The notes under the pieces are model-generated. The model was not told the DNA's origin. It did not search any database and worked only from the letters and a program-made list of their open reading frames with translations. From positions 1 through 5,660 of the forward strand of contig JAUXST010000171.1 in NCBI GenBank assembly GCA_030679805.1: 5,660 nt of DNA. Direction: 5' to 3'. The position numbers and the translations under genes were made by a program. Below, in pieces: positions 1 to 5,153 of this stretch. This DNA is from Reyranella sp. GTDB lineage: Bacteria; Pseudomonadota; Alphaproteobacteria; Reyranellales; Reyranellaceae. The stretch's first letter is position 1; each line of letters starts with the position of its first letter.

Positions 1-216
1 CTGCCGGTCGATCTGTTGGCTTCGTTCGCGCTGGCGGTCCGCGGCCCAAGAAGAAAGGGCGGTGGACTGGACGGGCTGGCCGATGCCTTTCGCCGTCTGC
101 CGATCCCCGTCATCGGCCGGATCGCCGACCATACCCTCTACTTCGATCTGCGCACCCTCGACGATGAAGCAGCTTTCGCCGCCCAGTTGGATCAGCTTGA
201 TGTCGTGGCTGGCTAG
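1..216 (+). CDS. selA: SelA C-terminus (L-seryl-tRNA(Sec) selenium transferase), 5' partial
   Basis: The reading frame is open from base 1 and gives the last 71 residues of a protein ending at TAG 214-216. The segment LPVD-LLAS near its start, followed about 35 residues later by PIPVIGRI, a short hydrophobic strand with YFDLRTL, and DDEAAF, is the typical C-terminal pattern of bacterial SelA. SelA is a PLP-dependent cytoplasmic enzyme that converts seryl-tRNA(Sec) to selenocysteinyl-tRNA(Sec) using selenophosphate. The PLP lysine and most of the protein lie upstream of the window. The gene overlaps the next one by 17 bp, and selB and selC follow on the same strand, which strongly supports the call. 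The true start is not visible; the ATG at 16 is internal. Confidence 0.93.
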   Translation: MPVDLLASFALAVRGPRRKGGGLDGLADAFRRLPIPVIGRIADHTLYFDLRTLDDEAAFAAQLDQLDVVAG

Positions 217-973
217 ACTCTTCGATCGTGCGCCGTCCACGGAAGAGCGCCTGGCCGATGCGCTCGCGGCGTGGAATGCGGGCGAGTACGGCGTGGCGCT
301 CGACCTCTGGGCACCGCTCGCTCACGATGGCGTGGCGCGTGCCCAGAGCAACATGGGCGCGGCCTTCCTCGAGGGCCGTGGCGTCGAACGCGACCCGGGA
401 AAGGCAGCAGCATGGCTACGGCAAGCCGCCGAGCAGGGCGACGCCGGCGGGCAGCGCAACCTTGCGCTTTGCTACTATGAAGGTTGGGGCGTTCCGCAGG
501 ACCAGACCGAGGCGGCGAAGTGGTACGAGAAGGCGGCGCAGTGGGGCGACGCCGACGCCCAGGACATGCTGTCGTGGATGAAGCTGGTGGGCGGTGGCTG
601 TTCGCAGGACTATGCCGGCGCCCGTCAGTGGGCGGAGAAGGCCGCGGCACAGGGCAAGGCTGGCGCGATGGCACGGCTGGGCGACATCTACCACAACGCG
701 CTCGGCGTCGAACGCGATCCGGTTCGGTCCGTCGAATGGTGGGGCCGGGCGGCGCGGCTGGGCATGGCGGAGGCCCAGGCGATGCTGGGGGCCGCCTATC
801 TTGCCGGCAAGGGCGTGGCGCACGACCCGCTCGAGGCCCTGCATTGGCTGCTGCGCGCCGAGGCTGGCGGCGCAGGCGAACTCGCGGTCGGATTCCTGCG
901 CGAAGCACAGGCCCACACCAAGCCGTCGCAGCGCGCCGAGGCGGCGCGCCGGGCGGCGGAACCGCTGACATGA
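200..973 (+). CDS. SEL1/TPR-like repeat protein encoded between selA and selB
   Basis: This 257-residue protein has five back-to-back SEL1-type repeats, each exactly 36 residues, at about 46-81, 82-117, 118-153, 154-189 and 190-225. Each follows the pattern A-x-A-Q-x-x-L-G-x-x-Y-x-x-G-x-G-V-x-x-D, then an A-x-x-W-x-x-x-A-A-x-x-G helix. A 45-residue N-terminal part holds another helical pair (about 15-44), and the tail is basic and alanine-rich. No signal peptide or membrane segment is seen, so it is probably cytoplasmic. I chose ATG 200 because upstream in-frame residues lie inside selA and do not look like protein; the ribosome site is weak, fitting translational coupling to selA (17-bp overlap). 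SEL1 repeats bind proteins in other systems. A role with SelA, SelB or selenoprotein assembly is inferred from position only. The SEL1 family name is unrelated to bacterial sel genes. Confidence 0.88.
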   Translation: MSWLARLFDRAPSTEERLADALAAWNAGEYGVALDLWAPLAHDGVARAQSNMGAAFLEGRGVERDPGKAAAWLRQAAEQGDAGGQRNLALCYYEGWGVPQDQTEAAKWYEKAAQWGDADAQDMLSWMKLVGGGCSQDYAGARQWAEKAAAQGKAGAMARLGDIYHNALGVERDPVRSVEWWGRAARLGMAEAQAMLGAAYLAGKGVAHDPLEALHWLLRAEAGGAGELAVGFLREAQAHTKPSQRAEAARRAAEPLT

Positions 974-983
974 GTAGGCTGCC

Positions 984-2882
984 ATGATCGTCGGAACCGC
1001 CGGCCATATCGACCATGGCAAGACCGCGCTGGTGAAGGCGTTGACGGGAGTCGATGCCGATCGCCTCAAGGAAGAGAAGGCGCGCGGCATCACCATCGAT
1101 CTTGGCTATGCCTACAGCGACCTCGGCGATGGCCGCCAGCTCGGCTTCGTCGACGTCCCCGGCCACGAGCGCTTCGTGCACAACATGCTGGCCGGCGCCA
1201 CCGGCATCGACGCGGCGCTTCTCGTCGTGTCGGCGGCGGAAGGCATCAAGCCGCAGACCGTCGAGCACCTGCAGATCGTCGATCTGCTCGGCCTGGACCG
1301 CGGCATCGTTGCCCTCACCAAGTCCGACCTTGCCGACGACGACCAGATCCTGGAGCGCATGGCCGAGGTCGAGACCCTGCTCGCCTCGACGTCGCTGGCG
1401 GGAGCCGAGATCGTGCCGGTGTCCGCGCTGACCGGGCAGGGCATCGACGAATTGAAGGCCAAACTGCTGGCGCTGGGCGAAAGCGGCAAGGGTGCGACGG
1501 GCTTCGCGCGGCTGGCGGTCGACCGTTGCTTCGTGCTGTCGGGAACGGGCGTCGTGGTGACGGGCACGATCCATGCCGGCGAGATCAAGGTCGACGACAG
1601 GCTGGTTCTCACTCCCTCGGGACTGGAGGCGCGCGTGCGCTCGCTGCACGCCCAGAATCGTCCCGCCGAGATCGGACGCGCCGGCGAGCGTTGTGCGCTG
1701 AACCTGACCGGGGCGCGTCTGTCCAAGGACTCGGTGCGGCGCGGCGACTGGGTCGTCAGTGCGGAACTGCATGCACCGACCGACCGGACCGACGTGCGCC
1801 TGAAACTGCTTACCTCGGAAGGCCAGCCGCTGAAGCACTGGTCGCCCGTCCATGTCCATCTGGGTGCCGCCCATGTCATGGGACGGGTGGCGCTCATAGA
1901 GGACGACAGGCTGGCGCCCGGTGCATCGGGGCTGGCGCAACTCGTCCTCGACGAGAAGGTGGGCGCCCTCGCGGGCGACCGGATCATCCTGCGCGATCCC
2001 TCGGCAACGCGCACCCTCGCCGGTGCCACCGTGATCGATCCCTTCGGTCCGCCGCGCAACCGCCGATCCGAGCGCCGCCGGGCTGAGCTCGCCGCGCTGG
2101 ACAATGCCGATGCGGAAGTGCTGCCGAAGCTCTTGCGGCTGGAGTCGGGCTTCGTCGAGATGGCGCGCTTCGGACAGTCGCGCAATCTGCGGCCGGCCGA
2201 GGTCGAGAGCCTGTTGCACGCGGCCGGCGGCGAGGGGTTGGAGGGTTTCGGCTTTCTTGCCGAGACGCTCGCCGCCGCGCGCCTCGACATCGTCGACACC
2301 CTGAAGGCCTTCCATGTGGCCAAACCCGACGCGCCCGGCCTTCAGCCGGAAAGGTTGCGCGTGACGCTGAAGAAGCGCTGGCCGATCCCGGTCTTCCGCA
2401 TCCTGCTCGGCCGGGAAGTGCACGCCAAGAAGGTGACGGTGGATGGGCCATTCCTGCGGATACCTGGCCACTCGCTCACGCTCGGCCCGAAGGACGAGGC
2501 ACTGTGGAACAAGGTTGCCGCGGAGCTCCGGCGCGAGCGTTTCAAGCCGCCACGCGTGCGCGACTTCGCCCAGGCCTACAGCGTGCCGGAACCTGACATG
2601 CGGAGACTCCTGCAGCGGATGGCGCGGATTGGCCGGGTCGTCGAGGTCGCCCCGGACCAGTACTTCCTGCGGCCGGTGGTGGCGGAGATGGTCGGCATTG
2701 CCCATGCCTTCGGCCGCGACTTCACCGCCGCGGAGTTCCGCGACAAGCTCGACAACGGCCGAAAGGTGGCGATCCTGATCCTGGAGTTCTTCGACCGTCA
2801 CGGCGTCACGGTGCGTCGCGGCGACCTGCGCCGCACGGTGCCGCAGAAGCTCGAGCAATACGGTTCGCCTACTGCAATTTGA
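984..2882 (+). CDS. selB: Selenocysteine-specific translation elongation factor SelB
   Basis: This 632-residue protein is close to the usual SelB length. The N-terminal GTPase domain shows G1 GHIDHGKT (7-14), the G2 threonine in RGIT (T37), G3 DVPGH (57-61), G4 TKSD (112-115) and G5 SALTG (147-151). Beta-barrel domains II and III follow to about residue 360. The C-terminal winged-helix region (about 365-632) ends with the characteristic FRDKLDNGRK, LEFFDRHG and RRGDLRR segments (about 580-617) that in the family contact the SECIS hairpin of selenoprotein mRNA. SelB delivers Sec-tRNA(Sec) to the ribosome at SECIS-marked UGA codons. ATG 984 puts the G1 motif at the expected distance from the N-terminus and lies 10 bp after the SEL1-repeat gene, with a GAGTAGG-like site upstream. 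All GTPase motifs look intact, so the protein should be functional. Confidence 0.97.
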   Translation: MIVGTAGHIDHGKTALVKALTGVDADRLKEEKARGITIDLGYAYSDLGDGRQLGFVDVPGHERFVHNMLAGATGIDAALLVVSAAEGIKPQTVEHLQIVDLLGLDRGIVALTKSDLADDDQILERMAEVETLLASTSLAGAEIVPVSALTGQGIDELKAKLLALGESGKGATGFARLAVDRCFVLSGTGVVVTGTIHAGEIKVDDRLVLTPSGLEARVRSLHAQNRPAEIGRAGERCALNLTGARLSKDSVRRGDWVVSAELHAPTDRTDVRLKLLTSEGQPLKHWSPVHVHLGAAHVMGRVALIEDDRLAPGASGLAQLVLDEKVGALAGDRIILRDPSATRTLAGATVIDPFGPPRNRRSERRRAELAALDNADAEVLPKLLRLESGFVEMARFGQSRNLRPAEVESLLHAAGGEGLEGFGFLAETLAAARLDIVDTLKAFHVAKPDAPGLQPERLRVTLKKRWPIPVFRILLGREVHAKKVTVDGPFLRIPGHSLTLGPKDEALWNKVAAELRRERFKPPRVRDFAQAYSVPEPDMRRLLQRMARIGRVVEVAPDQYFLRPVVAEMVGIAHAFGRDFTAAEFRDKLDNGRKVAILILEFFDRHGVTVRRGDLRRTVPQKLEQYGSPTAI

Positions 2883-2898
2883 GGTGCGTGTGCCGTAG

Positions 2899-2927
2899 GT
2901 GACAGCGCTCAGGTTCTGGGGAATGAT
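2899..2927 (+). promoter_or_regulatory. Candidate sigma-70-type promoter for selC
   Basis: GTGACA (2899-2904) matches five of six bases of the -35 consensus, and AATGAT (2922-2927) matches four of six of the -10. The spacer is exactly 17 bp. The expected start of transcription (about 2934-2935) coincides with the first base of the tRNA. It sits in the short gap between selB and selC, so selC may be transcribed on its own as well as from the operon. This is based on pattern and spacing only. Confidence 0.4.
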
Positions 2928-2934
2928 CGAAAAT

Positions 2935-3030
2935 GGAAGGGAAGCGCTCCCGGTGGGGCGGCTGGCCTTCAAAGCCAGAGAGGGCCGCCAGACGGTTCTT
3001 AGTGGGTTCGACTCCCACTCTCTTCCGCCA
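2935..3030 (+). tRNA. selC: tRNA-Sec (anticodon TCA)
   Basis: The 96-nt gene folds into a full bacterial tRNA-Sec. It has an 8-bp acceptor stem (2935-2942 with 3019-3026, one G-U pair), a 6-bp D stem (2945-2950/2955-2960) with a 4-nt CGGT loop, and an anticodon stem 2962-2966/2974-2978 with loop CTTCAAA and anticodon TCA at 2969-2971. It also has a long variable arm (2981-2987/2993-2999), a 5-bp T stem (3002-3006/3014-3018) with loop TTCGACT, discriminator G3027 and an encoded CCA. The 8+5 acceptor/T-arm, 6-bp D stem and long variable arm are specific to bacterial tRNA-Sec. It is the UGA-decoding partner of the neighbouring SelA and SelB. Confidence 0.98.
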
Positions 3031-3036
3031 AGTTCC

Positions 3037-3063
3037 TTGTCTTTTCGGCGCTTTGTCTTTTCG
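3037..3063 (+). repeat. Short direct repeat just after tRNA-Sec
   Basis: The 11-mer TTGTCTTTTCG occurs at 3037-3047 and 3053-3063, a 16-bp period. It lies just past the tRNA 3' end and is T-rich, so it may help 3' processing or termination, or be a small local duplication. Confidence 0.5.
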
Positions 3064-3166
3064 AGCGACCAGCTATGCGCCGGCAAAGTTGCAGGTTCGA
3101 CAGGATTATGATAAGAAATTAACTACCTTGGTGGGAGTGCGCTTCCGCCGCCCATCAGCCTCATTC

Positions 3167-3209
3167 GGCCCGCCCGCGTCCCGTTCCCAGGCGCTTTGGT
3201 GGGCTTTTT
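3167..3209 (+). terminator. Probable rho-independent terminator, long-looped
   Basis: GCCCGCC (3168-3174) pairs with GGTGGGC (3198-3204) through seven pairs including one G-U, and five Ts follow directly (3205-3209). The 23-nt loop can fold further: GCG at 3176-3178 can pair with CGC at 3192-3194. It could end transcripts coming from selB/selC. The stretch between the tRNA and this hairpin holds no gene that I can support. Confidence 0.45.
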
Positions 3210-3216
3210 CATGTCC

Positions 3217-3222
3217 AGGGAG
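3217..3222 (+). promoter_or_regulatory. Ribosome binding site of the frameshifted HTH gene
   Basis: AGGGAG lies 6 nt before ATG 3229. It favours that start over the in-frame ATG at 3211 and the TTG at 3196, which overlap the terminator-like hairpin. Confidence 0.6.
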
Positions 3223-3228
3223 TTGTCG

Positions 3229-3626
3229 ATGTCCCCGATCATCCGTCGCCACCGGATCACCGCCGCCTCGCCCACGCCCGAAAAGCTCGCGACGTTCCTG
3301 CGTCACCTCGAGGAGAGCGGCTCGGTGAGCTTCGCCGCCGAGCGCACCGGCATCGGCCGCAACACCGTCCCCCCAGCACCGTCCACAAGCGGCGCAAGGC
3401 CGATCCCGAATTCGCGCGCGGCTGGGAGAAGGCGGTGGCGATGGCGGTCGAGACGCTGCGCGACATCGCCATCGCCCGCGCCCGCGACGGCACCGAGCGC
3501 GAGCTGTGGCGGCGCGGCCGGCGGGTGGGCACGATCCGCGAGTACGACAACCGCCTGCTGCAGTTCCTGCTGCGCGCGCTTCAGCCAGAGGTCTACGGCC
3601 GGCGCGGACCGTCGCGAACAATCTGA
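3229..3626 (+). pseudogene. Frameshifted phage terminase small subunit-like / helix-turn-helix protein
   Basis: Two adjoining frames together give one protein of about 130 residues. The first frame starts at ATG 3229, with AGGGAG at 3217-3222 as a well-placed ribosome site, and runs in phase to about 3369. It contains TPEKLATFLRHLEESGSV, then an alanine-rich helix leading to GIGRNTV, a helix-turn-helix start. The sense then moves to the -1 frame from about 3375 (STVHKRRKADPEF), through AVETLRDIAIARARDGTE and RRGRRVGTIREYDNRLLQFLL, to TGA 3624-3626. That order (HTH, R-K-x-DPEF, GTI-R-Y-x-x-LL-x-FLL) is what I recognise from small phage or prophage terminase-small-subunit-like proteins; this is from memory, not a search. 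The break lies at a 14-bp imperfect duplication and a run of six Cs. It could instead be a sequencing error or, less likely, a frameshift signal. No other phage gene is present. Confidence 0.68.
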
Positions 3627-3646
3627 ACAATCCGAACACGAACAGA
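3616..3646 (+). repeat. Degenerate GAACA tandem repeat at the pseudogene end
   Basis: GAACAATCT (3616-3624) and GAACAATCC (3625-3633) are 9-bp tandem copies, followed by shorter GAACAC and GAACAG units. The array covers the stop codon of the frameshifted gene. Confidence 0.5.
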
Positions 3647-3675
3647 ATCGAAGACGCGTTGGTGTCCTTTCTGGC

Positions 3676-3708
3676 GGGCCTGAAAGGCCCTGATTACGGG
3701 CGTTTTTT
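3676..3708 (+). terminator. Terminator-like pair of overlapping hairpins
   Basis: GGGCC (3676-3680) pairs with GGCCC (3686-3690) around a TGAAA loop. GCCC (3687-3690) can instead pair with GGGC (3698-3701), followed by G and six Ts (3703-3708). The second stem has only four pairs, so strength is doubtful. The two stems share bases and cannot form together. Confidence 0.4.
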
Positions 3709-3730
3709 CGAGGGCTGTTCTTGAAAAACG
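3701..3730. repeat. AT-rich inverted repeat / hairpin
   Basis: CGTTTTT (3701-3707) pairs with AAAAACG (3724-3730). After a one-base bulge, CGAG (3709-3712) pairs with CTTG (3720-3723, one G-U), leaving a 7-nt loop. It overlaps the T-tract of the preceding terminator-like structure and gives U-tracts on both strands. Confidence 0.55.
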
Positions 3731-3749
3731 CGATTTGGTGCGATTCGGT
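3730..3749 (+). repeat. 10-bp tandem repeat
   Basis: GCGATTTGGT (3730-3739) is followed at once by GCGATTCGGT (3740-3749), matching at nine of ten positions. A 10-bp step places both copies on the same DNA face, as in some protein-binding sites. No binding protein is known here. Confidence 0.45.
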
Positions 3750-3837
3750 GTCCGAAAAAGCAGATTGCTCCAAGCTTCCTGCCATAATCTCGTTCCGGTT
3801 GACCTGTATCAACCCGGCAGCCGACCGGGCGGTCATG

Positions 3838-3866
3838 TTGATCGAGATAGTCCGGGCGGGTATCAC
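3838..3866 (+). promoter_or_regulatory. Weak candidate promoter for the DUF992 gene
   Basis: TTGATC (3838-3843) and TATCAC (3861-3866) each match four of six bases of the sigma-70 consensus and are separated by 17 bp. The -10 element lies inside the inverted repeat CGGGT-ATC-ACCCG (3857-3869), a possible operator. The leader to the start codon would be about 100 nt. Pattern evidence only. Confidence 0.25.
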
Positions 3867-3974
3867 CCGGGAACATGCGACCCGCTGTGGCGTTTCAATC
3901 GCTTCGGCGGCGACTGCAGGTTTACGCGTCCGCCAAATCCCCGGCCGAGCCGGGTACAACCGAGAGGAATGACA

Positions 3975-4460
3975 ATGTTGCGATCAGTTCTGGCGACGGC
4001 AAGTGCCGCACTGTTGCTCGTGGCCGCCGCAAGCGGGGCCCAGGCTCAGACTCCCAGCAAGTCCGGCGCCAACGTCGGCTCGCTGACCTGCACCGTCGCC
4101 GGTGGCATGGGCTTTATCTTCGGATCGTCCAAGGATCTGAGCTGCCTGTTCACCCGTACCGACGGCGTCGCCGAGAAGTATACCGGCAGCGTCAAGAAAT
4201 TCGGTGTCGATCTCGGCTTCACCAAGGAAGCGCAGATGGTGTGGCTGGTGTTCGCGCCCGGCAACATCACCCCCGGTGCCCTGACCGGCGGCTATGTCGG
4301 CGCCACGGCGTCGGCCACGGTCGGCGTCGGTGTGGGCGCCAACGTCCTGATCGGCGGTGGCAGCGGGCAGGTTACCCTGCAGCCGGTCAGCGTCGAAGGC
4401 AGCAAGGGCCTGAACGTTGCCGCTGGCTTGGCCGAGGTCGCGCTCCAGTACGTCAAGTAA
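3975..4460 (+). CDS. DUF992 family secreted protein
   Basis: This 161-residue protein starts with a clear Sec signal peptide: MLRS, a hydrophobic core at about 5-19, and AQA before a likely cleavage after A24. The mature part begins with GSLTCTVAGGMGFIFGSS and LSCLFT, followed by YTGSVKKFGVDLG, MVWLVFAP, GGYVGATASATVGVG, GANVLIGG and LQPVSVEG-x-x-GLNVAAG. I recognise this order as the DUF992 family, common in alphaproteobacteria and of unknown function. Two cysteines (39 and 57) could form a disulphide in the periplasm. ATG 3975 is chosen over ATG 3969 because the GAGAGGA site (3962-3968) is about 6-7 nt from it but abuts 3969. It stands alone, with its own possible promoter and a terminator 5 nt after TAA. 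The glycine-rich second half suggests a beta-structured protein. It appears intact. Confidence 0.87.
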   Translation: MLRSVLATASAALLLVAAASGAQAQTPSKSGANVGSLTCTVAGGMGFIFGSSKDLSCLFTRTDGVAEKYTGSVKKFGVDLGFTKEAQMVWLVFAPGNITPGALTGGYVGATASATVGVGVGANVLIGGGSGQVTLQPVSVEGSKGLNVAAGLAEVALQYVK

Positions 4461-4465
4461 GCAGC

Positions 4466-4507
4466 GCGTCGGCCTCTCGAAGTCTCGCTGAGTCCGGCGT
4501 CGTTTTT
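4466..4507 (+). terminator. Rho-independent terminator after the DUF992 gene
   Basis: GCGTCGGCCTC (4466-4476) pairs with GAGTCCGGCGT (4490-4500), ten of eleven positions including two G-U pairs, around a 13-nt loop. CG and five Ts (4503-4507) follow. It begins 5 nt after the stop codon. Confidence 0.6.
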
Positions 4508-4520
4508 CGATAGGCCGACG
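4467..4520. repeat. Inverted repeat competing with the first terminator
   Basis: CGTCGGCCT (4467-4475) and AGGCCGACG (4512-4520) are perfect 9-bp inverted copies with a 36-nt spacer. The left arm is the same strand segment used in the terminator stem, so the two structures exclude each other. Confidence 0.5.
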
Positions 4521-4543
4521 ACGTCTTTGTCGACATATTTTGA

Positions 4544-4571
4544 CCCGCCGGTACCTTGCCGGCGGGCTTTT
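4544..4571 (+). terminator. Strong rho-independent terminator
   Basis: CCCGCCGG (4544-4551) and CCGGCGGG (4559-4566) form a perfect 8-bp GC stem with a 7-nt loop, followed by C and TTTT (4568-4571). It is the second terminator after the DUF992 gene and ends only 21 nt before the next start codon. Confidence 0.85.
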
Positions 4572-4592
4572 CTTCATGAGGTCAATGACGCC

Positions 4593-5033
4593 ATGCATGA
4601 GGGAGTGCCCTCCAACTACACACCATTCCTCGAGAGTGACGGCTACATCGGCCTGAGTGGCCCCTATTATTGGGCGAAGGAGCCTTCGGGGCTCGTGGTC
4701 TACGGGTTCCAGAGCGATGCCCGGCACGCCAATCCCAACGGTGTTCTGCATGGCGCGGCCATCACGACCTTTGTCGATACATTTCTGGGCCACGCCGTGG
4801 TTGCCGCGACAGGACGACCCTGCGCCACGGTGGCGCTGAACACCCAGTTCGTCGCCGGTATTCCCACCGGAGGCTGGATTTCAGGCCGCGCGACGGTCCG
4901 CAAACTTACCCGGACCCTGGCTTTCCTGGACGCCGAGGTAAGCGCCCAAGAAGTCCTGCTGCTGACCGCCTCGGCCATTTTTCGGGTCTTTGAGGATCGG
5001 CCAGCGCAGAACAGGTCGGCGGTTCAGCCGTGA
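4593..5033 (+). CDS. PaaI-like hotdog-fold thioesterase
   Basis: This 146-residue protein has the length and pattern of a single hotdog domain. Residues 45-62 read H-A-N-P-N-G-V-L-H-G-A-A-I-T-T-F-V-D, the PaaI-type motif in which N49, G50, H53 and G54 shape the oxyanion/nucleophile region and D62 is the likely catalytic acid; the usual HGG is HGA here. Strands matching VALNTQFVAGIP, GWISGRATVRKLTRTLAFLDAEV and LLLTASAIFRVF complete the fold. The family hydrolyses acyl-CoA thioesters in the cytoplasm, usually as a tetramer; the substrate cannot be told from sequence. ATG 4593 is chosen because the upstream in-frame region is a terminator hairpin; TGAGG (4577-4581) lies 11 nt before it, a long but possible spacing. 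No partner gene nearby points to a pathway. It could also be an acyltransferase-like hotdog protein. Confidence 0.85.
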   Translation: MHEGVPSNYTPFLESDGYIGLSGPYYWAKEPSGLVVYGFQSDARHANPNGVLHGAAITTFVDTFLGHAVVAATGRPCATVALNTQFVAGIPTGGWISGRATVRKLTRTLAFLDAEVSAQEVLLLTASAIFRVFEDRPAQNRSAVQP

Positions 5034-5095
5034 GTCGGCGGCTCTCGGATTTGTCCGGCCATTCAAAGACTTGCGAGGATCGGATCGGACAGTCC

Positions 5096-5114
5096 CCGAA
5101 CATTTCGCGTTCGG
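5096..5114. repeat. Inverted repeat in the spacer before the last gene
   Basis: CCGAAC (5096-5101) and GTTCGG (5109-5114) are perfect 6-bp inverted arms with a 7-nt spacer. It could be a dimer-binding operator or a weak hairpin; no T-tract follows. Confidence 0.45.
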
Positions 5115-5136
5115 AAATTCAACGCAGTGGCGCTTG

Positions 5137-5151
5137 CCGGCAGCCCGCCGG
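5137..5151. repeat. Short GC inverted repeat
   Basis: CCGGC (5137-5141) and GCCGG (5147-5151) form a 5-bp stem with a 5-nt loop, directly before the stronger palindrome at 5154-5168. In GC-rich DNA such a short repeat may be chance. Confidence 0.3.
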
Positions 5152-5153
5152 TC

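Larger units (their letters stand above)
3627..3974. other. Gene-free stretch between the HTH relic and the DUF992 gene
   Basis: These roughly 350 bp hold no gene I can support. An open frame of 83 codons (3721-3972) starts with TTG, lacks a ribosome site and has no recognisable protein pattern. The first part (to about 3800) is noticeably richer in A and T than its surroundings. It contains overlapping hairpins (3676-3730), a 10-bp tandem repeat (3730-3749), an inverted repeat GGTTGA-N6-TCAACC (3797-3814) and a weak promoter candidate (3838-3866). Confidence 0.6.

Noticed and set aside
62..199. Upstream extension of the SEL1-repeat protein to ATG 62
   Set aside because: This part overlaps selA in another frame and its translation (Ser/Pro-rich) looks like a shadow; ATG 200 gives a sensible N-terminus.
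213..3086. Very long antisense open frame of 957 codons across the SEL1-repeat gene, selB and selC
   Set aside because: It covers three clearly identified genes on the other strand, including a tRNA, and its translation is Arg/His/Ala-rich without domains. High GC3 on the + strand explains the lack of stops.
3082..3092. Possible sigma-54 promoter (GGCA ... TTGC) after selC
   Set aside because: The spacing between GG and GC is 7 instead of the required 10.
3085..3112. TATGAT at 3107-3112 as a -10 box for the HTH relic
   Set aside because: No -35 element at acceptable spacing; the nearest TTGCAG is only 12 bp away.
3022..3149. CTTCCGCC at 3022-3029 and 3142-3149 as left and right attachment sites
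   Set aside because: Eight bases is too short to be convincing in GC-rich DNA, and only 120 bp would lie between them.
3721..3972. Open frame of 83 codons starting with TTG upstream of the DUF992 gene
   Set aside because: No ribosome site, no recognisable pattern, and it runs over repeats, hairpins and the ribosome site of the next gene.
3984..4793. Antisense frame of 269 codons across the DUF992 and thioesterase genes
   Set aside because: It spans two recognisable + strand genes and two terminators; the product shows no family pattern.
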